Numbered from the stretch's first letter, positions 22,064 through 33,605 are shown. The stretch is DNA of 64,000 nucleotides from Zopfochytrium polystomum (GCA_025765615.1 JAIVFJ010000013.1:124001-188000), one strand, 5' to 3'. Numbers and translations: made by a program. The notes: generated by a model from the letters alone, not told the origin.

Positions 22064-22535
22064 GTAATCCACAGCGAAAGTGAATCGGATAACGGTGTAC
22101 AGCTCTGGTGTTGGAGGTGACGGCACGACGGGTTGGATTCCGTGCTACTGCAATTAACGTCACCCCCAGTGGGCCTTACTGGGAGCACTATAGGCATGAC
22201 TGTGGAAGGCCGGACCGATGTGGCAGACCGGCAATGTGAAATCAACTGAAGGCCCACGAACACCGAAGTCCCAGCTTGTAGGCTAGTGTGGCCTGGACCT
22301 GTGTCAGAGGAGGTGGAGTCCTGAGCAGGGAGCCCATTCCGCAAGGAGTACCAACCAGGAGACAGTTATTCTTCTGATGTGCCCAGGCGAGACGCAGGGG
22401 AAAGCGTTGAGGGCAAGCTGTGTATGGGGGAGTGGTCGCCTCGCCTCATAGGGTACTGGGGGGAGCCCAGACCAGCATCGTGCGGAAGGCTCACCTGTGC
22501 AGAGTTTTCTCTCGTGCTTTCTTTTGTGTGCAGGG
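22064..22535 (+). ncRNA. Conserved structured segment between IN and RT regions of B1 (candidate intron or embedded RNA)
   Basis: This GC-rich segment starts with a possible donor (ATG/GTAATC) and the block AGCGAAAGTGAATCGGATAAC. It ends near CATCGTGCGGAAGGCTCACC and a good 3' splice-like site (CTTTCTTTTGTGTGCAG). The same blocks occur in element C at 46705-47160. A stem GGAGGTGACG / CGTCACCCCC (22113-22122 with 22158-22167) is conserved with a compensatory change in C. An inner ACGG...CCGT hairpin is also conserved. It has no coding frame. Confidence 0.45.
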
Positions 22536-22739
22536 TATCTTAGAAAATCTGAACTAATTTTCCCTAAAGTTTCTTAAAGTTAAAACCATCACAAGTAGAT
22601 TCTATTTCTCTACAACCACAAAACAAACATAGCACTTTAAAGTTTGGAATCCACCACAAACTTCTTACCTTCAGTGTACACATTCAGGCCAACTGTGTTT
22701 GACAAGCACACCTTGCCCAGACCCTTGTATATGTGCAGA

Positions 22740-23040
22740 CAGCTTTTGAAGTTATTGAACAACCCACGAATGTCAACAAAACCTGGAACATATGGGCCTA
22801 CAAGGTCAAACTTTGTGAAGACAGCAGCATTGAGTGCTTCTATGCACAGCTCTTGGCTAAGGGCCCCACTTAGTGTCATTGCATTTATATTCAGAATACT
22901 CACCCACCTTTTGTCCTAATCAATAGTCTTTGTTAACTCACTGAAATGGCTGCCTGAATCAACTGGGACACTGGCACAGTGGATATCAGCAACACATACC
23001 TCAACAGCATATTTTATATGCCAAATCTGCATCGAGCAGT
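22740..23040 (+). pseudogene. B1 reverse transcriptase N-terminal fragment
   Basis: The frame reads FEVIEQPTNVNKTWNIWAYK...SIECFYAQLLAKGPT, then a stop and DISNTYLNS. This is colinear with the RT of element C (FEVVDRP...NKWVYKVK...LVAKGPT; DISNAYLNS). The solo D LTR at 23057 cuts it. Confidence 0.75.
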
Positions 23041-23056
23041 TCATTACCACCGCACT

Positions 23057-23277
23057 TGTTATGAATCACCCTCTGGAAACCTCCGGAACCTTCTAGAACA
23101 TTCCTTCATGGAACCTTGTGGAACCTTCTGGAACCTTCTTTGCTTTCCTGACTTGTCGTGTTATCATTGGTATCACTGTATTACTAATTGCTCTTTTTGG
23201 AACTTCCTTTGAGTCTTGACAAGGAAGATCTCAAAAGTTCCTTCTCTGCCTTGTCCTGTCCTGCCCTGTTCCTGACA
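23057..23277 (+). mobile_element. Solo LTR, family D (221 bp), inside B1, TSD GCACT
   Basis: It starts TGTTATGAATCACCC and ends CCTGACA, like the copy at 4730-5037 but about 87 bp shorter. The flanks carry GCACT at 23052-23056 and 23278-23282. It interrupts the B1 RT region, so it is younger than the B1 ancestor copy, or was carried within it. Confidence 0.9.
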
Positions 23278-23399
23278 GCACTGACTGCTGGAGTTGAACA
23301 GCCACCAAAATCAAACAGTTGACAGGAAAGTGCAAACTTCTGGGATTTCTGCATCCTCCTTTGTCAGATTAACTCATCATCCACAATGCAAGCTAAGTT

Positions 23400-24330
23400 A
23401 ACAAAATTTGTTTTTGGTGATTCTGGCAAAAACTTCTTCTGCCATTGCCTTGCCTAATCTTTTTTACATACTCTGCAAAATGGGAGCAATGAAAACCATC
23501 CTCAATATGCAGCTGGAACATCAACATGACAGAATCTTCTTACACAAGAAAGTCTGTAGCAAGGAGTTAATCCAGTGCCATGCAAACACTATCAACAACC
23601 CCACTGCAGTAACTGGCCTTCCCAGTCGTCTCTCAATCTTCAGCCACGCAGGATCGACAAAGCAACTGCAGATCAGAGACTGTACCAGGCAATACATGAT
23701 GGCATCAACTACCTTGCAACACACAGGCGACCAGACCTTGCCCCAGCAGTTTCATATCTTGGTGCCTTCAGCAAGGACCCTAGCGAGCAACACATGAAGA
23801 TCCTTATTCTGGTTCTCGAATATCTCAATGGTAATAGTGAGTATGGTTTATTCTATTCTCGCAACTGCACAGATATAGCCGGTTACTCCGTCGCTGCCCA
23901 TGGTGTCCACTCAGATGGGAAATCACAGCCTGGCTACTATGTTCTATTTGGAGGAACAGCTATTAGTTGGACATCTCTTCAGAGCAGTACTGTCATGCTG
24001 TCACCGCAGGAAGCTGAATATGTAGCTGTGTCTGAACTGGGACGAGAACTTAAGGCACTATCCCAACTCTACTCAGCACTTCAACTTCTGTCTCCAACTC
24101 CACTTGTCATCTACACTGACAACAGCAGTGTGATCAACCTCAGTTCAAATGATCTTTACACCAATCAGTCAAAACATATCATGGTAAAGTATCATTATAT
24201 TCAAGAACTTGTGGAACAAAAGGTAGTACGGCTTGAATGGATTGCTGGAGGAGAACAGCCTGCATACTATATGACAAAATCTCTCTCAGCTGCTCTCAGT
24301 GAATACCATCTGAGTAGCACTGGTCTGTTT
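23400..24330 (+). pseudogene. B1 RT C-terminus and RNase H
   Basis: Frames 23408-23797 and 23575-24414 give the RT tail and a nearly intact RNase H domain: YLATHRRPDLAPAVSYLG, LSPQEAEYVAVSE, IYTDNSS, and the C-terminal GEQPAYYMTKSL. The first catalytic Asp of RNase H is replaced: GYSVAAHG here against YSDAAHG in element C. With the RT broken upstream the copy cannot encode an active polyprotein. Confidence 0.85.
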
Positions 24331-24831
24331 CCTCTGATTCATTTTTTCTTATCTGTGAAGCTGTTTTCTTCTTTGTTCTTTTTCATTACTTTGACTCATT
24401 TCTTTTACCTCTGAAGTTCAATATGTGCCCCCATCCATTTTTGTTAGTGTGGTCTGTTCTTTCTGTTCTGCCATCCGATGGCCTGTCATACCTGTTTGTG
24501 ATTCTTCTTTCTCTGGTGTACGGTTTCCTTAAGTTGACTATGGCTTAAGGTTTTCCTCCGTGCCGGCCTTTGCTCCTGCCCACAGCTTAGGGGGGAGTGT
24601 TAGTTTTGGGTCTTTTGGTGTAAGCAGTGTGCAGGAGCTTTGACCTGATACTGCTCTGCAAGGATGACTTGCAGCATTTTGCAAGTGATGGTCCTTGTAA
24701 CAGTTTTGTATAAAGACAAACACAAGACTGACAGAAGCCAAGATCAACCTCCCACCACCACCACCTTCAGTAGTGTACACCACAGCAGCCCAACCCATCA
24801 ATCAGCCACCATAGCAAATTCTTTCACATCA

Positions 24832-24919
24832 CTTGCAAAATGCTGCAAGTCATCCTTGCAGAGCAGTATCAGGTCAAAGCTCCTGCACACTGCTTACACC
24901 AAAAGACCCAAAACTAACA
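24832..24919 (-). mobile_element. B-family solo LTR (minus), second part
   Basis: This continues the LTR begun at 18274-18424 after the CATCA duplication. It ends ACCCAAAACTAACA, the reverse complement of the TGTTAGTTTTGGGT start of B LTRs. Confidence 0.85.
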
Positions 24920-25140
24920 GGACACGAGAGCTTGACAACGAGCATGACTTGGAGACCTTCAAAGTTAACCTGGCTGTGTGTAGGTCAAAGAAGCCCTGGA
25001 TATTCACCTTCACCAGCATCCGGACAATGGCTGTTCCAATGGCAAGCTCCACTCCAACAAAGCGCATCATGAGCAGCCAAGCACCAACTGCATCCTCGAA
25101 GCGACAACTAACAATCGAAGGAAGCAGTGAGGATGAGGTC
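24920..25140 (+). pseudogene. Unidentified coding fragment between two LTRs
   Basis: The frame RTRELDNEHDLETFKVNLAV...EGSSEDEV ends in TGA, whose first bases are those of the adjoining A2 LTR. It could be the continuation of the zinc-knuckle frame at 17838-18273, because the frames agree if the LTR is ignored. No family is recognised. Confidence 0.4.
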
Positions 25141-26232
25141 TGATGAAATCCCACCCAGGACTGGAGGGACTTGGTGTGTGTGGGGATGAAGAGAGAGAGA
25201 GAGAGTGCAGTGATGATGGAAAAGGGAGAGGAGTGAGAGGCTGGAGAGAGGAGAGAGGAGTGAGTGGGCAGAGATGGAAGAGAGAGCAAATGGAGGAAGA
25301 GAGATTGGCTTGTTTTGCACTGGATTCTGTCAAAGCAGCAAGGAGGGGTTTTTTTTTTTCCTTTTTTGATCTCTGTGAGAGGTTGCTGCTTTTATACTCC
25401 TGCAGGTTGGAGCCATCAGAAAACAGAGGGAGCAGTGGGCTGCACAGAGCAGGCCACAGAAATGAGATAAAACAGGCTGAGCACCAATCCCCAGCCTGGG
25501 CTAAGTACCCATTCAGGGCTGAGTACCACCCAGTGCTGGGTATCACTCAGGGCTGAATACCAGCCAGGGCTGAGTACCAGCCTGGGCTGAGTACCACCTT
25601 GGGCTGAGCACTTTGTCTGGGCTGAGTACCACCAGGAACCAATTTACAGCTTGTTTGAGAAACAGTTGCTTGTAAATTGGTTTGGTTGTTTCCAAATCAG
25701 GAAGCTTGTTTGGGAAACAAGCCGCTTTTTTCCTTGTTTTTAGAAATCCAATGATTGGTGCAATCTCTGGTGAGCTCAGTTTTTATCTCACTTTTAGAAA
25801 TGCAGTGATTGGTGCAATCCCTGATTCCTAAATGCCTGTTGCATTGCTCAGATTGCACAGCACAGCAGGAAAGCTGGAATTCCAGATCAGGAAGCGGAAT
25901 TCCGGTGCAGAGAGCGGAATTCCGGAGCATTGGGCAGTGGTACACTGCTTCTGCATGCTTGCTGTGCTGTGTTACATGTGCAGAGTGCGTAGTTTGAGCG
26001 TTTTTGTGCATGTTCTAATTGCATTGTTCCTACCGGTAGGATGAACAAAGCTAGAACAACAGCCGCCTTTGCCTATCTCTTTTTATTGAGAACAGATTTG
26101 CCCTTCTGAGCGCCCCATTCAAGTATTGAATCTACTGAGTCCTTCAAACACCCCATCCAATGTGATTGGATGGAGTTCTCAAAGGGATCATCAGTAACGG
26201 GCGTAGTGTACCCCGTGGGTCGAATCTCAACA
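25141..26232 (-). repeat. A2 3' LTR
   Basis: On the minus strand it begins TGTTGAGATTCGACCC and ends GGGATTTCATCA. It has three GGAATTCC units where A1 has six, and a shorter GGTACTCAGCCC array. The TCCTACCGGTAGGA palindrome is kept. Confidence 0.92.
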
Positions 26233-26289
26233 CATCCCCGCAATAGAAAGAGAGGGGGCAACTGTTTCTCCTGGAGTACATGGCTGTCC

Positions 26290-26390
26290 AACAATGCCAG
26301 CCAAGCAGTGGGACTTGAACCCACCCATGTACCCCCCTACACCCACAAGTGTAGCTGGAGAAGCCAGAGAGAGCCTTTAGACTAAGCGTT
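26290..26390 (-). other. Non-coding segment with tRNA T-arm/B-box-like sequence before A2 3' LTR
   Basis: On the minus strand GTGGGTTCAAGTCCCAC is a perfect T-arm shape with a B-box (GGTTCAAGTCC). AGTCTAAAGGC resembles a tRNA-Leu D-arm end. A full cloverleaf could not be folded. The A1 counterpart is 40315-40440. Confidence 0.35.
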
Positions 26391-29300
26391 GTGCTGATTT
26401 GAGCGCGGGCACCACGCTTACACCTTGGAGGTCGGCGAGACTGCAAATTCCCATCAGTGATGCAAGCTTTGCATGTTGAGCTGCGTGAAGAGCTTTGGTG
26501 AGAAGGTCGGCAATCATCATGTCCGTTGGGCAATGAATGAGTTGAACCTCCTTTTTCTCCAAGTGGTCCCGTATGAAATGCAACCTCACGTCAAAGTGTT
26601 TGACCCGACCATGGTGTATTGGATTCATAGCAATAGCTATGGTTGAACGATTGTCTTCATAAACAGTAATGGGCTTATTTAAATCCATACCCAGCTCCTG
26701 GAAGAGCATTTGTAGCCAGATTGCCTCTTTGATAGCCTCAGTAAGGGAGAAGTATTTCTGCCTCAGTTGAGGACAAAGTGACAACTGATTGTTTCTTGCT
26801 GTACCATGTAATAGCACCCCCGCAAAGCATGAACACATGCCCTGACCTCGACTTGCGTCCATCCTCTTCAGCATAGCTGGCATCAGCGTAGCCATGTGGT
26901 TCATCCCACTCTGGGTAAGAAATACCCGCAGCTTTCTCTACCTCTGGGAGCGTTGCATTGGTGATGCATGTCATCTGGGAGTCTCCCTTCTGGTAGAAAA
27001 GTCCATGATCCCAGGTAGCGCGGACATATCGCAGCAATCTGTCGAGCGCAAGGGAATCTGAATGGGTTGGGGCGGACTGGTATTGTGCAAGTGTATTCAC
27101 AGCATACGCAATGTCAGGGCGCGTCAAGTTTGCAAGGTAAGCAAGTTGCATGAGTGTGCTTCGGAAGTATTCCAACTCTTTTTGTGGAAGTTTTCCAGAG
27201 TCCGCATCGTGTATCCATGTTGTGGACATGGGAGTTGCTTTGATTTTGACAGGTAAGCCTTCATCGTCACACCAGTAGTTTGCTTCCTCCAAGACATGCT
27301 GTGTGTAGTTTTTCTGTCCAATAAAGATTCCATCTTTGATTTTCTCAACTTGGATGCCAACAGCAACTTTTGGGTTGAGGTCCTCGCGGATTTTGAACTT
27401 TGATTTGATCAGAGAAAGAATTTTGGCAATTTCTTCTTCAGTGTGACTGAAGATGAGGATGTCATCTACGTATAGAGTGATGATGGTCTTGACCTTTCCA
27501 TCAGGGTGCCTTTGCACAAAGACACAGTGGTCAGTCTTTAATTGCGTAAATCCAATTTCGACGAGGAAGTCGCGGATTGTTTTGTACCACTGTCGACCAG
27601 ACTGGTGTAGTCCGTACAGACTCTTCCTGAGTAAACAGACAAGAAGTATCCCGTCTGCACCACTTATCTCAAAGCCTTCTGGTTGTTCCATGAAGTTTTC
27701 AATGTCCAGTTTGGCGTTCAAGTATGCGGTTTCGACATCAAGGCCTGCAAGTATGAGGTCAAACAGCAACGAGATAGCAAGGATTGCCCTTATGGAGGAG
27801 CTGCGGACGACAGGGGAGAAGGTCTCATTGTAGTCCTGACCAAAGATCTGAGTGTAACCCCGACCAACAAGGCGAGCCTTGAAGCGTTCAAGGTACCCTT
27901 CACTGTCAAACTTGTAGGCAAAAACCCATTTGGGCTTGAGTATCTTACGCCCTTTAGGTCGAGCCACTAAGTCCCAGACATGCTTTGATGTGATCGAATT
28001 GATCTCTGAGAGTTGAGCTGCCTTCCAATACTTTGCAAAAGGAGAACGCATGGCCTCTTTATGTGAAGCAGGGAGTGGTGGTAAGTCCCGCTGGTGGATC
28101 CTTTCTGTTGGATATGCTGTGACTTCCTCCGGCTCAAGCACAGTGTATGCTTTGAGCGTTTGGTAGAGTTCACGAAATTGTCCCCGTGCTATCCGTAGTT
28201 TACGAATTCTTGCAGTTAAAGCGCGGAGTGTTTTCCGACTGTAAGTGGAAGGACTTGTGGCAATTGATGGTTTTGTTCGTAGTTTACAAAGGTTTGCCTT
28301 CAATGCCAGGTAGTCACGTAAACCTGATGGCTCTCGTGGTATGATTGGGGGATTTGTTGCCTCCCCTGTTGACTCTGGCAAAGATAGAATGTCAGGGGAA
28401 GTTGAGCGCTCCCTAGGAGGGATTTCCTGTTCATCAGGTATTGACTCTGGTTCAGAATCAGAAGCGTCGTATAGCATACCCGGCTGTAGATCTCCCCCCT
28501 GTGATTCTGCAGGTGGTACATCGTCTTCTTGTGAGTCAGACAGAGCGTCAGGATGTGCCACATCTGGATCAGTGGACATAGCAGGGGTATGCAGCGAGGT
28601 GGAAAGATATTGGAAATCCTGAGCTGTGGGTTGGACTGGTCCCCATTCCTTCAAGCGGGAGTCATGAAGGAACTGTCTCCAGTTCCGCACAATGCCAGGA
28701 AAAACATTTTCGTGAAAGGAGACATGGAAGTGTTCCGATATTCTCTGAGTTTTCAAGTCGTAGACTACTGGAAGAGTGTTTCCTTTATACCCTAAGAATA
28801 TGCCTGGCGCCCCTTTGTCAGGATGTTTAAGTGTTCGCTTTTCCTTTGGGATACGGTGGATAACCAAACAGCCAAAGGTGCAGATGTGATCAACATTTGG
28901 CTTTTCACCGTACCAAGCTTCATAAGGTGTTTTCTTAGTGTAAGAGTGGTAAACCCTGTTCTTGATGTATGCTGCGTAGCAGACTGCATACACAAAGAAA
29001 GAGTGGGGCAATCGTGACTCTAAGAGCATGCAGTGTGCCATGTCTTTGAGAGTGTTGACCTGACGTTCAACCAGCCCATTGAATTCCTTGGTGAATGCAG
29101 GACTAGGTTCTAAAACAATAGGAGGATGCCGAGTATTGGCCCAAGTTTTGAATTCTCCATCTTTGAAGATTTCACCCCTGTCACAGCGCACAGATGTGAT
29201 ATGTTTGCCATGTTGTTGTTCAAACCTTTCGATCGTAGACTGGAATCTTGTGGGCGCGTCGGACAAAGAGTTGAGCAACTCAATGTCAAGCCAACGGGTT

Positions 29301-29510
29301 GACCCTTCCACAACCAGTTGCCAATGTTTTCACCATGGTGTCCACGTGCGGGCAGTGGGACAGCATCAGTGTGTAAACGACCAAGCAGTGTGGTGTTTGG
29401 TCTGGAAGTGGGGTGGATAGGCGAAGCTTTCAATTTCCCAACATCACATGTCACACAGGGAATGTCATGAATGAGGAAAAATGAATGACCAACTTTATTC
29501 AGATTTGACC
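26377..29510 (-). pseudogene. A2 pol: integrase, RT, RNase H with two frameshifts
   Basis: The main frame (29311-26738) has the integrase DDE residues (CDRGEIF, EFNGLVERQ), the RT block WVFAYKFDSEGYLERFKARL and YVDD, and the RNase H start (GYADASYAEEDGR). A one-base loss near 29325 (GGTGAAAAC against GGTGAAAAAC) separates the zinc-binding start. A one-base gain near 26750 (GCAGAAATAC against GCGGAATAC) shifts into the last RNase H frame, which ends at 26377. Substitutions group A2 with A3 and not A1 (IHDADSGKLPQKELE). Confidence 0.92.
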
Positions 29511-29749
29511 TGTTAGTTTTGGGTCTTTTGGTGTAAGCAGTGTGCAGGAGCTTTGACCTGATACTGCTCTGCAAGGATGACTTGCAGCATTTTGCAAGTG
29601 ATGGTCCTTGTAACAGTTGTGTATAAAGACAAACACAAGACTGACAGAAGCCAAGCTCAACCTCCCACCACCACCACCTTCAGTAGTGTACTCCATCCAT
29701 CACCACAGCAGCCCAATCCATCAATCAGCCAACATAGCAAATTCTTTCG
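29511..29749 (+). repeat. B2 5' LTR
   Basis: It starts TGTTAGTTTTGGG and has a changed U3 motif (GTAACAGTTGTGTAT) and an extra CCATCCATCACC-type duplication. The end is altered to TTTCG. The primer region ACAAAACTGTTACCC follows. Confidence 0.88.
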
Positions 29750-30341
29750 AACAAAACTGTTACCCATCCCAATCACATTCCCCTTGGTTCCAGCCAGATC
29801 CAATCAGTAGAAGGGGTTGTACGCTTTTCAGATCTGCCAACTTTGCGGACCGATCACAGGCGCTACAGACATTGTACAGCAATTTTGTTACTACCATTGG
29901 AAATCTCTTGATCTTCTCTTTCCAACGAACCCACCTGATCTCGGATCGGACGCTCCTACGTCGTATCCACCGCCTCCAAAGTCGTCGCCCACTTTTCCAA
30001 CTTCAACCTCAATTTGCTCGCCTTCCAGACCTACCCCAGCCGATCCCAAGCTATCTTTGGAAAGGCCTGCTTCTGGACTACACGACTGTCACCAGCGGCA
30101 TCCCAAAATCACTCTCTTTTGTGATAAGCGCCCACTTTTTCCATTCAGGGTCACCAGATTACCTCCAACCCTCACCATTAATTTTTGATTTTTTGTCCCC
30201 AATTGGAGACAACAACCACCCCCCTACCTGACACACACCAAGCTAACAAACCAACTTTCATCTGCTGCAACACCACCTTCACAACACACCCAAAATCCAA
30301 CGAAATCCTTTCAAACTTGGCACACATAATCGTCCTGAGAA

Positions 30342-30900
30342 AACAACATGACTACTTACTCAACCAACAGAACTCTCCAAACAAAAATATCGACTTACTC
30401 CACTGCATTGACACAAGTTACATCAATGCGGAGCAGAATGATACAGTTGATCCACTAGACCTCCGCAACACTGTAACTTGTCTCATCAGAGATGGACCAT
30501 TCCAAGGAAAGAGATTCCAATTGGTGCCTCTGTCTCATGGACCTGAGAAACCCTTCTCACCCAAATCACACCTGGTTGAAACCTTGCTTACGAATTGGTT
30601 GGCGAATTAGAAATAATTTGCCACACAGCAGACCAGGGACTTGCAAAGGAGATCATTGACGACTTTGAATGCATCAAAATGGAACCAACTGAAGCCTCAG
30701 ATGCCTTCATTACCCAATTCACCAAAGCGTAAAATCGAGTCGACAGCTTTGCAAAGTCAGCAGCTGGAGAACTTCTCCATCGTATTTGCCCTTTCCAACA
30801 AGTTGTTTGAATCTTTGTTGGCTCACTGGGCCAAAACCTGTTGGATATGGGGAAAGGAAAAGTTTTTCTTGTTGTCGGCAACCCAGCTCCTCAGATAACA
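30342..30900 (+). pseudogene. B2 gag remnant
   Basis: Frames 30185-30610 and 30641-30898 contain pieces colinear with B1 gag (DPLDLRNTVTCLIRDGPFQG; then an ASDAFITQF-type segment). They are broken by stops and a 60-bp extra segment near 30590. Confidence 0.65.
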
Positions 30901-32149
30901 AGTTTAGCCAAACTAATCTCACTCTTCAAAACCTATTTGACAAAACAACTATGATAAGCAACACATGAGCTGGCTGATCAAGCAACAATCACTCGGCTAC
31001 TGCTGCACCAGAAATCACCACACCAACTATTACTATTCTGGTTATCTGCCTCTTCATATTGATTGAACAACAAACAGCAGAGGTCCTCAAAAACCAACCA
31101 GCTCCATCAACTAATAATCAATCTGCTAAGTGTTTTGCTCTTCGCTTTTGAAATGCATCAAAGTAACTGCCTTTATCCTCTCAACATTCATCCATGCAGT
31201 CTCCTGTCAGTAATGATTCATCATTCCATGAACATCAACACAGGCATTTCAGTTTTTGGAGACCTGCACCACTAACAACTGCCCCTGTGCCCTTTTAATA
31301 ATACTTACTCATTTTCAACAGGGCATAACAAATTAGGAATTAATGATATGGTGTTTTCCTCGTCTATCAACCCATGGAGTCGGCGGTACAATTTCTGGAT
31401 TCCCTGATACAATTATCATGACATGGCCACCTTTTGAGATCAGAGTGTTTTCAACCACACTGAAACTCTCACCATCAAACATATTAGTGATTGGGATGAC
31501 CAATAGTTGTGCAAGTGCCAACTCTCACGACCATGGCAACCTTGTGCAATTTCCTCATAACTTTGGACTCTGTTACATCAGGCTAAGTCTCTTTATCTTT
31601 TCTCACATAACTTCAGCACTTCAGCCAAAGACGATTTGCGGTCCATTCATTGATAGAACAAGGACTGGTTGAGTAGTTTAACAATCCTCTAACCATTTTG
31701 TAAACAGTCTATTCTGAGTGGTCGCTAGGCAAGCGTGACCAGCACAGGGTAAAAACCTCTCATATATTATCTGCTTGAGCAGAGGAGGAGGAAAACTGTT
31801 GACACTGGGTTTCTGTTCCACTTAATACTCGGAGTATTTGTCATCAGCACAAGCCAGCGCCCAGTACAACATCAAACATCATCTTCCACTTAGGGGGGAG
31901 GATTCTAGGGATAAGTGAAAGATGATCACTGGCACTGTATTGCCAATTAGATGGAGAATGCTTGGAATAAGTGAACGATGATCATCAGCGCAGAGTTCCA
32001 AAGTGGTCTCAGCATGGATTGGCACCAACTTGGCATCGTCTTCTTGGTGCCAGGCTTCTGGCTTGGGAAAACACTCTATCCATTTTAGCCAAATGAAACT
32101 GGACTCAGGAGTCAAACTATGGAATACACTATTATTCCTGGGCTTACTT

Positions 32150-33605
32150 CGCCTCATACGGTACTGGGGGGAGCCCAGACCAGCATCGTGCGGAAGGCTC
32201 ACCTGTGCAGAGTTTTCTCTTGTGCTTTCTTTTGTGTGCAGGGTATCTTAGAAAATCTGAACTAATTTCCCTAAAGTTTCTCAAAGTTAAAACCATCACA
32301 AGTAGATTCTATTTCTCTACAACAACAAAACCAACATAGCACTTTAAATTTAGGAATCCACCACAAACTTCTTACCTTCAGGCGAAATTCCATCAGAACC
32401 ACGTTAATTGTCACCACCATCTGACAACTCTGCAAAGTGCACACATTCAGGCCAACTGTGTTTGACAAGCACACCTTGCCCAGACCCTTGTATATGAGCA
32501 GACAGCCTTTGAAGTTATTGAACAACCCACCAATGTCAACATTATCTGGAACAAATGGGTCTACAAGTTCAAACTTTGTGAAGACAGCAGCATTGAGTGC
32601 TTCTATGCACGGCTCATGGCTAAGGGCCCCACTTAGTGTCACGTCATTGATATTCAGAATACTCACTCACCTTTTCTCCAAATCAATAGTCTTTTACTCA
32701 CTGAAATGGCTGCCTGAATCAACTGGGTCACTGACACAGTTGATATCAGCAACACATACCTCAACAGCATATTTTATGTGCCAATCTGCATGGAACAGTT
32801 CATTACCACAACACTGAGTGCACGAGACGAACAGCCACCCAAATCAAACAGTTGTCAGGAAAGTACAATCTTCTGGAAGACCACTGCATCCTTCTTTGTC
32901 AATTGACTGACACATCATCCACACTGCAAGCTAAGTTTACAATATTTGTTTTTGGTGATTCTGGCAAAACTTCCTCTGCCATTGCCTTGCCTAATCTTGT
33001 TACAAACTCTGCGAAATGGGATCAATGAAACCATCCTTTTTATGCAGCTGGAACACCGCCATAACGGAATCTTCTTACACTAGAAAGCCTATATCAAGGA
33101 GTTACTTCAGTGCCATGCCAACATTATCAACAACCGCACTGCAGTAACTTCCCTTCCCAGTAGTCTCAATCTTCAGCCACGTAGGATGGACAAAGCAACT
33201 GGAAATCAGAGACTGTACCAGGCAATCCATGATGGCATCAACTACCTTGCAACACACACACCTTGCCCCAGCAGTATCATATCTTGGTGCCTTCAGCAAG
33301 AATCCCAACATAGCCAGTTACTCCAACACTGCCCAAGGTGTCCACTCAGATGGGAAATCACAGCTTGGCTTCTATATTCTATTTGCAGGAACAGCTATTA
33401 GTGGGACATCTGTTTGGAGCAGGACTGTCATGCTGTCACCGCAGGAAGCTGAATATGTTGTCTGAACTCGGACAAGAACTTAAGGCACTATCCCAAATCT
33501 ATTCAACACTTCAACTTCTGTCTCCAACTCCTCTTGTCATCTAAACTGACAACAGTGGTGTGATCAACCTCAGCTCAAATGATCTTTACACCAATAGGTC
33601 AAAGC
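32150..33605 (+). pseudogene. B2 RT/RNase H remnant, left of A1
   Basis: It contains the tail of the structured segment (CATCGTGCGGAAGGCTCACC near 32185), the FEVIEQPTNVN block, the DISNTYLNS block, and YLATHTPCPSS, LSPQEAEYV and RSKHI fragments. It has stops and deletions compared with B1. The A1 insertion follows directly at 33611. Confidence 0.75.

Larger units (their letters stand above)
18425..24826 (+). mobile_element. Copia-type LTR retrotransposon B1, 6.4 kb, decayed, TSD CATCA
   Basis: The LTRs at 18425-18653 and 24598-24826 (229 bp each) appear identical and begin TGTTAG and end TTTCA. The duplication CATCA flanks the element at 18420-18424 and 24827-24831. A polypurine tract AGGGGGGAG precedes the 3' LTR. 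The interior order is gag (19253-19747), 2.3 kb of non-coding remnant with a 200-bp insertion, a structured segment (about 22064-22535), RT fragments, a solo D LTR and an RNase H frame. Identical LTRs imply recent insertion, yet the interior is badly broken. The copy was therefore probably mobilised by proteins from another element. Confidence 0.95.
25141..29510 (-). mobile_element. Copia-type retrotransposon A2, 5'-truncated (minus)
   Basis: It consists of a 3' LTR (25141-26232) and pol from the pre-integrase zinc region onward (to 29510). Gag, protease and the 5' LTR are absent. The left border of the missing part coincides exactly with the first base of the B2 LTR. The LTR is 1,092 bp, against 1,224-1,226 bp in A1, mainly because two tandem arrays are shorter. 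Confidence 0.92.

Noticed and set aside
24538..24801. Minus-strand 87-codon frame repeated in several places (MMGWAAVVYTTEGGGGG...)
   Set aside because: It is the antisense of the B LTR and flanking UTR, and recurs only because the LTR recurs.
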